From: Herbaspirillum sp. WKF16 | GTDB lineage: Bacteria; Pseudomonadota; Gammaproteobacteria; Burkholderiales; Burkholderiaceae_D | DNA: 64,000 nt | Direction: 5' to 3' | Assembly (NCBI RefSeq): GCF_028993615.1 | Contig: NZ_CP118632.1 | Location: 2,604,001-2,668,000, forward strand | Shown: one piece after another, positions 8,871-15,111 of the stretch | Layout: each line of letters begins with the position of its first letter | Numbering within the stretch: the first letter of the stretch is position 1 | The notes under the pieces: model-generated | Database searches by the model: none | Seen by the model: the letters and a program-made list of their open reading frames with translations, nothing else | Told to the model about the DNA's origin: nothing | Position numbers and translations under genes: made by a program

Positions 8871-9530
8871 TCACTGTACCAAGGGTTGATCGAGGGCGAT
8901 GCTGCCCAACACCAGCTTCAGCTGGGACTGAATCTGGCGCTCGTCGATGTCGGCGCTGCCGGTCAGGAGCCGCTGCAGCAAGGGGGCGTACAGCAGATCG
9001 AATACCAGGTTCAGGTCGAGATCTTCCCTGAACTCGCCGCGCTGGGCGCCGCGGCGCAGTACATTCACCAGCGCCACGCGGCGCGGTTCGAGGTAATTGT
9101 CATTGAAGATGCGCATGGTCTCGTCATCGAACTGGGCCAGCGCGATCATCTCGCGCACCACCCGGCCGGATTTGCCGCGCAGCAGCTGGGACAGGCGCGT
9201 CATGTGGTCTTCGATGTCGTGGCGCGAAGCGCCGCTGTCGCCGATGGGGGGCATCGGCTCGACGGCGCGCAGCAGCGCCTCCATGGCAAGCGCGCTCTTG
9301 TTGGGCCACCAGCGATAGATGGTCGCCTTGCCCACGCCGGCGCGCGCGGCCACACCTTCCAGCGACAGCTTGTCGAAGCCGATCTCCTCGAGCATCACGT
9401 ACGTGGCGTCGAGGATGGCGTCATGGCTGACCGCGTTTCTGCGGCGGCCGGTTGCCGGATCGGAAATGAAGGTGAGTGAAATGATGTGCTCCAATGACAA
9501 TTGCAGGTAATCCGAGATATATATCGGCAT
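8871..9530 (-). CDS. TetR-family transcriptional regulator
   Basis: The N-terminal helix-turn-helix is plain: LDATYVMLEEIGFDKLSLEG, then VAARAGVGKATIYRWWPNKS, the typical TetR recognition helix and the W-x-N-K-x-A-L pattern after it. The ligand-binding C-terminal half is variable, as usual. The start is uncertain: the ATG at 9530 gives 219 residues with about 30 non-conserved residues before the HTH and no good Shine-Dalgarno sequence, and a near-palindrome (CCGA...TCGG, 9512-9527) lies just inside this start. It follows the signal-peptidase gene by 190 bases. The target genes are unknown; the membrane protein gene downstream is one candidate. Confidence 0.82.
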   Translation of the reverse strand: MPIYISDYLQLSLEHIISLTFISDPATGRRRNAVSHDAILDATYVMLEEIGFDKLSLEGVAARAGVGKATIYRWWPNKSALAMEALLRAVEPMPPIGDSGASRHDIEDHMTRLSQLLRGKSGRVVREMIALAQFDDETMRIFNDNYLEPRRVALVNVLRRGAQRGEFREDLDLNLVFDLLYAPLLQRLLTGSADIDERQIQSQLKLVLGSIALDQPLVQ

Positions 9531-9719
9531 GCTCTGCAACAACTTGAGCGTTTTTTGTCATCAATGGAACAGGGGCGGCGCGAATCCGGGACGCCGCCCA
9601 GGCCGACGGTCCGACCAGGGACGGATGGAAATAATATTTATATTTGAAATCAATTACCTGGAACGCAAACTTAAAGTGACTTGATGCGCTTTCTCATCCG
9701 ACTTCAAGTGCTCCTCGCT

Positions 9720-10412
9720 TCACTTCCCTGCCGCAGCCACATCCAGCAAAGCGCCGAAACGGCCGAAACGCGGCCGGTAGCCGTTCTCGGTGTCGAGCGA
9801 AAAGGCGATGCGGCGGGTGCGCCCCATCAGCTCGCTGCGGGCGAAGAAGCCGTAATAGCGGGAGTCCGCGCTGTTGTCGCGGTTGTCGCCCAGCATCAGG
9901 TAATGCTCGGGCGGCACCACCACCGGGCCGTAGCTGCTGCGCAGGCTGGGATGGCTTTCGGATAGCCGCACCAGGTGCGACATGCCGTCCAGCTGTTCGT
10001 CGCGGTACGCGGCCTGCTCGGCGCCGTCGCCCTCCAGCGGACGCACGCTGGCGCGGCTGTAGCTGGCGGCCTGGCCGTTGATGTAGAGCACGTTGTCGCG
10101 CAGCTCCACCACGTCGCCCGGCAGGCCGATGACGCGCTTGAGCAACAGCTCGCCGGCCTCTTTCGAGTCCACCGTCACGATATCGCCGCGGCGCGGTTCG
10201 CCCAGGCGGGCCAGGCTGATATGGGTGAGCGGCAGGCGCAGGTCGTAGGCCAGCTTGTCGACCAGGATGCGGTCCCCGATCAGCACCGTGGGCAGCATGG
10301 AGCCGCTGGGCACCACGTTGTAGTCGGCGATGGCGCTGCGAAACACCACCATCAGCGCGAGGAAGACCATGAGGCCCTTGTATTGGCCCAGTTGTTTCTT
10401 GATTGGCGGCAT
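9720..10412 (-). CDS. lepB: signal peptidase I (LepB-type), short paralogue
   Basis: The 230-residue protein has one N-terminal membrane helix (about 13-30), the Ser38 nucleophile box (VVPSGSMLPTVLIGDRILV), the Lys92 general base (GELLLKRVIGLPGD) and the late MLGDNRDNSADSRYYGF box. It cleaves signal peptides on the periplasmic face of the inner membrane. It is shorter than the usual housekeeping LepB, has a single TM, and is not next to lepA or rnc, so I infer an accessory copy. It starts at ATG 10412 after a modest AGGGA site, about 80 bases downstream of the CoA-transferase gene on the same strand. Confidence 0.88.
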   Translation of the reverse strand: MPPIKKQLGQYKGLMVFLALMVVFRSAIADYNVVPSGSMLPTVLIGDRILVDKLAYDLRLPLTHISLARLGEPRRGDIVTVDSKEAGELLLKRVIGLPGDVVELRDNVLYINGQAASYSRASVRPLEGDGAEQAAYRDEQLDGMSHLVRLSESHPSLRSSYGPVVVPPEHYLMLGDNRDNSADSRYYGFFARSELMGRTRRIAFSLDTENGYRPRFGRFGALLDVAAAGK

Positions 10413-10492
10413 GGCAGGTCCCTGGCAGTCGATGGCGGTATGCGGATGCGCCGGCCGATGGGTCGGCCGGCGCGCTCGCCATGCTACCGCGT

Positions 10493-11893
10493 TCAGCGCC
10501 ACTCTGCCGGAACCGATCGCAATGGCGAGGCCGGCAAGTCCCAGCGCATCGCCATGCCGGCGACGCGCAGCGGCGCCCGTAGCCGGCGCGCCGGCCCCCA
10601 GACCGTGTTTTCCTCTTCGGCGTCGAGATCCTCGCCGGTCTCGGCGGCGAAGGCCGGTTGCGCCGGCCCGGTCGGATATGCCGCCAGCAGCCGCGCGGTG
10701 CGCGCCAGCGAGAGCCGGTATTCGCTGCCCTCGCCCGACTGCCGGCGGCGCGTCAGCCCGCGCAGCGCCGAGGCCGCCAGCAGGTAGCCGGTCGCATGAT
10801 CCAACGCCTGCACCGGCAAGGGCGCGGGTTTGTCGCCGCCCTGCCGCCGCATGCCGGCGTCGGCGATGCCGCTGCTCATCTGCACCAGGCTGTCGAAGCC
10901 GCGCCGCCCGGCCCAGGGGCCGCTCCAGCCATAGGCATCCAGCGCCACGTCCACCAACCCGGGATTGAGCTGGCGGCGGCGCGACGGTCCCAGGCCCAGT
11001 TGCTCCAGCGCCTGCGGCCGGTAGCCGTGCACCAGCACATCGGCCTGCGCCAGCAACCGCTCCAGCCGCCTGCGCTGCTCCGGTTGCGCCAGGTCGAGAT
11101 GGGCGCAGCGCTTGCCCAGCGTCATCTCCGGCACCACGCCGGGCTCGTCCCATGAAAGCGGATCGATGCGCAGCACGTCGGCGCCGAAGCCGGCCAGGAA
11201 GCGCGTCGCGGTCGGCCCGGCCAGCACCCGGGTCAGGTCCAGCACCCGCACGCCGGCCAGCGGCCGCACCGGGTCGAAGGGCGCGGCGCTTCGATGGGAG
11301 GCGTCGAAGCCCTGTCGCCACACCAGCGGCTCGGCGGCCACGGCAATGCCCTGTGGATGCCCGGCCCACTGCTCCAGGCTGCGCATCTCGGCCGCGCAGC
11401 CGCGGTTGGCGACGATGGCGGCCTCCAGCTCCCCGGCCTTCCAGCGCGCCACCGCCCGGGCGACCTCTTCGCGCGGCGCGGATTGCGGATCCAGTCCCAG
11501 CACCTGCAAGGCCGCCGCGCGATGATGCGGGGCATTGGTGTGCAGCCGGATCCAGCCGTCGGCGCCGCGATAATCGCCGGCGACCGCATCCCACAGCGCC
11601 GGCGGCGTCCAGCCGTGCGCGCGCAGCGAGCTGGAGAACCACATCGAGGCAAGCCGGCGGTCGCAGCCGACGGCCGGCAAACAGCCGCCCGCGGCCTGCG
11701 CCAGCTCCGCCAGCGCCAACCCGGCGGCGGCCACCGAGGCTTGCGCCAGGTCGCTGGCGGCAAATACCGACGGCAAGGCCCCGCCGCCGTCCAGGCTGAC
11801 GGCCGACAACAGCGGCGGCGCGCCCTCCAGGGCCTGCCAGATCTCGGCCAGCATGCGCGCGGCCACGGGGGAAGTCAGAGATTGCTGCGACAT
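10493..11893 (-). CDS. CaiB/BaiF (class III) CoA transferase family protein
   Basis: The 466-residue protein contains the characteristic start of the class III CoA-transferase fold in its middle (PLAGVRVLDLTRVLAGPTAT, then FLAGFGADVLRID), followed by DVLVHGYRP and QALDHATGYLLAA. About 210 residues precede this, so the usual N-terminal CaiB domain begins only near residue 210 and an extra N-terminal half is present. Class III enzymes move CoA between carboxylic acids through an enzyme-bound anhydride on an Asp. It is divergent from the HTH-citrate synthase, 112 bases apart, which suggests a shared acyl-CoA pathway and shared control. The substrate is unknown. Confidence 0.82.
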   Translation of the reverse strand: MSQQSLTSPVAARMLAEIWQALEGAPPLLSAVSLDGGGALPSVFAASDLAQASVAAAGLALAELAQAAGGCLPAVGCDRRLASMWFSSSLRAHGWTPPALWDAVAGDYRGADGWIRLHTNAPHHRAAALQVLGLDPQSAPREEVARAVARWKAGELEAAIVANRGCAAEMRSLEQWAGHPQGIAVAAEPLVWRQGFDASHRSAAPFDPVRPLAGVRVLDLTRVLAGPTATRFLAGFGADVLRIDPLSWDEPGVVPEMTLGKRCAHLDLAQPEQRRRLERLLAQADVLVHGYRPQALEQLGLGPSRRRQLNPGLVDVALDAYGWSGPWAGRRGFDSLVQMSSGIADAGMRRQGGDKPAPLPVQALDHATGYLLAASALRGLTRRRQSGEGSEYRLSLARTARLLAAYPTGPAQPAFAAETGEDLDAEEENTVWGPARRLRAPLRVAGMAMRWDLPASPLRSVPAEWR

Positions 11894-11899
11894 GGCGGA

Positions 11900-11905
11900 C
11901 TCCTT
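11900..11905 (-). promoter_or_regulatory. Shine-Dalgarno deciding the CoA transferase start
   Basis: AAGGAG on the minus strand lies six bases before the ATG at 11893. It favours that start over the in-frame ATG at 11914. Confidence 0.65.
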
Positions 11906-11950
11906 TTTTTGCATGGTTCGTATCGTGATGAAGCCAGCTTACTCCGCTTG

Positions 11951-11975
11951 AATTAATCGTCAATATTGATTAATT
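11951..11975. promoter_or_regulatory. candidate operator between CoA transferase and HTH-citrate synthase
   Basis: There is a perfect 8-bp inverted repeat, AATTAATC and GATTAATT, with a nine-base spacer. A second 10-bp palindrome, TCAATATTGA (11960-11969), overlaps it. The site is midway between two divergent starts in otherwise GC-rich DNA. A weak rightward -35-like TTGAAT (11948-11953) touches it. An operator role is inferred from symmetry and position; the DNA-binding domain of the citrate synthase is an obvious candidate ligand. Confidence 0.5.
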
Positions 11976-12005
11976 TAGTCAACATATCGATTTCCATCGG
12001 ACTCC

Positions 12006-13205
12006 ATGAGCGCCTATTTGTCCTCCGCCGACGCCGCCGCCCTGCTGGGCGTGTCGCGCCAGACCCTGTACGCCTACGTCAGCCGCGGCCTGCTGCACGC
12101 CCATCCTGCCGTCGACCCGCGCGAGAGCCGCTACCTGGCCGAGGACGTGCAGCGCCTGGCAGATCATCGCCCGCGCGGCCGCAAGCCCAAGGAAGCCGCC
12201 AAGGCCGCGCTGAGCTGGGGCCTGCCGGTGCTGGAATCGGCGCTGACGCTGATCGAGGACGGACGCCTCTACTACCGTGGACGGGACGCGGTGGCCTTCA
12301 GCGAGCAGGCCAGCGTCGAGGAGGCTGCCGCGCTGCTCTGGGATTGCGCGCCGCAAGACGCCTTCGGCCCCGAGCCGCCCGCGGTCGCCGCCGGCTTCGC
12401 CGAGTGGCGCGCGGCCTTCGCCGGCCGCCGCGCCGAACACGCGCTGCTGCCGCTGTTCGCGCTGGCCGCGGCCGACGACCTCGGCGCCCAATGGCAATTG
12501 CCGCCCGGCCGGCGCCTGGCCAGCTGCGGCGCGCTGGTGCGGCGCCTGGCGGCCTGCCTGCTGGGCAGCGCGCCCTCGGCCGCGCCCTTGCATGAGCAAT
12601 GCGCCATGGCGTGGCGGCTGGACGCCGGCGGCGCCGCCCTGGTCCGGCGCGCGCTGGTGCTGTGCGCCGACCATGAACTGAACGCCTCCGGCTTCACCGC
12701 CCGCTGCATCGCCTCCACCGACGCCAGCCTGCAGGCCTGCGTCACCGGCGGGCTGGCCGCCCTGAGCGGCCCGCGTCACGGCGGCACCACGGCGCGGGTG
12801 GAGGCCTTGCTGGACGAGCTGGATATGGCCGCCGGCGCGCCCGGCGCGGCCGCGCGCATCGACGCCAGGCTGGCGCGCGGCGACGACCTTCCCGGGTTCG
12901 GCCACCACCTTTACCCGGCCGGAGACGTCCGCGCCGCCGCATTGCTGGCCACCATCCTGCCGGCCCATCCCGACTGGCAAGCCGCCATCGAGCGCATCCG
13001 CGCCCTCACCGGCCATCCGCCCTCGGTCGACTTTGCGCTGGCCGCGCTGCGCCGTCACCTCGGCCTGCCGCCGGGCAGCGCCTTCGGCATCTTCGCGCTG
13101 GGCCGCTCGCTGGGCTGGATCGCCCATGCGCTGGAGCAGCGCGCGACCGGCAGCCTGATCCGCCCGCGGGCCGCCTACACCGGACAGCGCCCACCGGCCG
13201 CATGA
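12006..13205 (+). CDS. citrate synthase-family protein with N-terminal MerR-like helix-turn-helix
   Basis: The 399-residue protein opens with a helix-turn-helix of the MerR/excisionase type (LSSADAAALLGVSRQTLYAY, then VSRGLLHAH) and an ESRYLAEDVQRL wing. From about residue 70 it is a citrate synthase fold with all three catalytic residues apparently in place: His223 (CADHELNASGF), His300 (LPGFGHHLYP) and Asp342 (PSVDFALAAL), plus SGPRHGGTT. The catalytic lobe is shorter than GltA. It could condense acetyl-CoA or propionyl-CoA with a 2-oxoacid, or act as a metabolite-sensing regulator. It is divergent from a CoA transferase. The family is sure; the role is open. Confidence 0.85.
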   Translation: MSAYLSSADAAALLGVSRQTLYAYVSRGLLHAHPAVDPRESRYLAEDVQRLADHRPRGRKPKEAAKAALSWGLPVLESALTLIEDGRLYYRGRDAVAFSEQASVEEAAALLWDCAPQDAFGPEPPAVAAGFAEWRAAFAGRRAEHALLPLFALAAADDLGAQWQLPPGRRLASCGALVRRLAACLLGSAPSAAPLHEQCAMAWRLDAGGAALVRRALVLCADHELNASGFTARCIASTDASLQACVTGGLAALSGPRHGGTTARVEALLDELDMAAGAPGAAARIDARLARGDDLPGFGHHLYPAGDVRAAALLATILPAHPDWQAAIERIRALTGHPPSVDFALAALRRHLGLPPGSAFGIFALGRSLGWIAHALEQRATGSLIRPRAAYTGQRPPAA

Positions 13206-13253
13206 ACGGCGCGCACGCATGCGTTCGAAATGCAACGATGAGGCGGTTAAAAT

Positions 13254-13282
13254 TTGTGAATAAGAATTGTTCCTAATATAAT
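13254..13282 (+). promoter_or_regulatory. sigma70-type promoter of the iron operon
   Basis: The -35 element is TTGTGA (13254-13259), followed by a 17-base spacer and a perfect TATAAT -10 element (13277-13282). Transcription should start near 13289, about 130 bases before the preferred sigma-factor start codon. The Fur-box-like dyad fills the spacer. Confidence 0.7.
13259..13277. promoter_or_regulatory. Fur-box-like dyad
   Basis: The 19-bp sequence AATAAGAATTGTTCCTAAT is an imperfect 9-1-9 dyad (six of nine half-site positions match) and resembles known Fur boxes. It lies between the -35 and -10 of the promoter before a FecI-type sigma gene, where Fur-Fe(II) would block RNA polymerase. Position plus gene content make this persuasive; binding is inferred. 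Confidence 0.65.
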
Positions 13283-13420
13283 CAGCCGATGCGCAGACCC
13301 GCCGCCAGGCGGCGGGTTCGTGCCGGATCCAGCCGCTTCTGCCACGATCATCGTTCGATTCGCCCCGCCGCTCCGCCGCCCTGCGTTTCGTCCTCGTCCA
13401 GTCCTACTTCCGACAGCATC

Positions 13421-13933
13421 GTGGCTTACTCCAGCAATCCGCCCTTGGGCGACTCCCTCGAACAGGTCTACAGCAGCCATCATGGGTGGCTGCACGCCTG
13501 GCTATGGCGCAAGCTGGGCTCGCGCGAGGACGCCGCCGACCTGGCCCAGGACACCTTCCTGCGCCTGTTGTCCAGCAAGCCGTCCGAACGCTTGCTGGAG
13601 CCCCGCGCCTACCTGCGCACCGTGGCCAGCGGGCTGGTGGTCAACCACTGGCGCCGGCTGGAACTGGAGCGCGCCTATCTCGACGCCCTGGCCGCCCGCC
13701 CCGAGCTGGTGGAACCCTCGCCCGAGCAGCGCGCGCTGGTGCTGGAAACCCTGATGCGCATCGACGCCATGCTCGACCGGCTGGCGCCCAAGGTGCGCCA
13801 GGCTTTCCTGATGTCGCAGCTGGACGGCCTGACCTACCTGCAGATCGCCCGGCAGCTCGGCGTCTCCGACCGCATGATCAAGAAATACATGGCGCAGGCC
13901 ATGCTCCAGTGCATGCTCCTGCTCGATCAGTAA
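13421..13933 (+). CDS. fecI: FecI-type ECF sigma factor
   Basis: The 170-residue protein has a sigma2 region (LEQVYSSHHGWLHAWLWRKL, then REDAADLAQDTFLRLL) and a sigma4 helix-turn-helix (LDGLTYLQIARQLGVSDRMI). Length and sequence fit the iron-starvation FecI group, which transcribes the linked TonB-receptor gene. I chose the GTG at 13421 because it gives the usual length. An in-frame ATG at 13289 would add 44 Arg/Ala/Ser-rich residues unlike the family and would sit at the predicted transcription start. FecR follows after 38 bases. Predicted repression by Fur comes from the overlapping dyad upstream. Confidence 0.86.
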   Translation: MAYSSNPPLGDSLEQVYSSHHGWLHAWLWRKLGSREDAADLAQDTFLRLLSSKPSERLLEPRAYLRTVASGLVVNHWRRLELERAYLDALAARPELVEPSPEQRALVLETLMRIDAMLDRLAPKVRQAFLMSQLDGLTYLQIARQLGVSDRMIKKYMAQAMLQCMLLLDQ

Positions 13934-13971
13934 TCCGCTCCCCTCACTCCCACTCCAGCCAGCCATCCGCC

Positions 13972-15018
13972 ATGCAGGACCGCCTTCAGCTGCACCGCCC
14001 CCAGGAATCCCCGCCGCCGCCCGCGCTCGACCCCGGCCCCTCCTATGCCGAACTGCAACAGGCCGCCGAATGGTTCGCCATCCTGCGCGCCGATGACGCC
14101 GGCGAGCCCGAGCGCCTGCGCTGGCGCCAGTGGCTGGAGCGGGACGAGCGCCACCGCGCCGCCTGGAAGCGGGTCGAAGCCGTCAACGCCGAATTCGGCC
14201 TGATGCCGCCGGCCGTGGGCCACCGGGTGCTGGCCCAGAACGGCCAGCGCCGCCGCAAGGCGATCAAGGCGCTGGCCTGGCTGGCCGCCGGCGTCATGGT
14301 TGCCGGCGGCGCCGGCAGCTCGCGCGAATTGCGCGGCTACCTGGCCGCGCTCAACGCCCGCTACCGCACCGGCGTGGGCCAGATCGAGCGCCAGCAGCTG
14401 GCCGACGGCTCGCTGCTCTGGCTCAACACCGCCAGCGCCGCCGACGCCGACTACAGCGACGTGCTGCGCCGCCTGATCCTGCATCGCGGCGAGATCATGA
14501 TCCAGACCGCGCACGACGGACGCACCCCGGCCCGGCCGCTGGTGGTGGACGTCCCGGCCGGGCGCCTGCAGGCGCTGGGAACGCGCTTCCTGGTGCGACT
14601 GGAGGAACACGGCGCCACGCTCACGGTGCTCGAAGGCAAGGTCATGATCACCCCCGCCGGCGGCGGCGCGCCAACGCTCATCGGCGCCGGCTGGCGCGTG
14701 CGGTTCGACGCCGGCCGCGTCGATGCGGCCACGCCGGCCGACGAGAGCATGGCCGCCTGGTCGCGCAAGCTGCTGATGCCCGACGGCATGCGACTCGACG
14801 AGTTCCTCGCCGAACTGGGCCGCTATCGCCGCGGCTATCTCGGCTGCGCGCCGGAGGTGGCGGCGCTGCGGCTGGTCGGCGTCTATCCGCTGGACGACAC
14901 CGAGCGCGTGCTCAACGCGCTGGAAGCCAGCCTGCCGGTCAAGGTGCACCGCATCCTGCCGTGGTGGGTCACGGTGGACGCGGCCGAGGCCGCCGGCGCC
15001 GCGCGCAAGCCGGGCTGA
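13972..15018 (+). CDS. fecR: FecR-type anti-sigma/sigma regulator
   Basis: The 348-residue protein has the cytoplasmic FecR N-domain (AAEWFAILRADDAGEPERLR, then WRQWLERDERHRAAWKRVE), one membrane helix near residues 95-112, and a periplasmic FecR domain (RYRTGVGQIERQQLADGSLL, VPAGRLQALGTRFLVR, VLEGKVMI). It relays the loaded state of the outer-membrane receptor to FecI. The gene lies between the sigma factor and the receptor in the classical order. The C-terminal half ends in a secretin/TonB-like short domain (RYRRGYLGCAPEVAALRLVG), also usual for the family. Confidence 0.88.
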   Translation: MQDRLQLHRPQESPPPPALDPGPSYAELQQAAEWFAILRADDAGEPERLRWRQWLERDERHRAAWKRVEAVNAEFGLMPPAVGHRVLAQNGQRRRKAIKALAWLAAGVMVAGGAGSSRELRGYLAALNARYRTGVGQIERQQLADGSLLWLNTASAADADYSDVLRRLILHRGEIMIQTAHDGRTPARPLVVDVPAGRLQALGTRFLVRLEEHGATLTVLEGKVMITPAGGGAPTLIGAGWRVRFDAGRVDAATPADESMAAWSRKLLMPDGMRLDEFLAELGRYRRGYLGCAPEVAALRLVGVYPLDDTERVLNALEASLPVKVHRILPWWVTVDAAEAAGAARKPG

Positions 15019-15111
15019 AAAATAATCGGATTTTTTCGCGTCGGCGGTTCCCTTTTCCGAATCTCGCTTGGCAATGGAAGCAATAGACCAACGAATTCAG
15101 GAAGGATCACC

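Noticed and set aside
10413..11963. Upstream part of a 747-codon frame that continues into the signal peptidase
   Set aside because: Only the last 230 codons (from 10412) encode LepB; the rest is out-of-frame translation of the CoA transferase gene.
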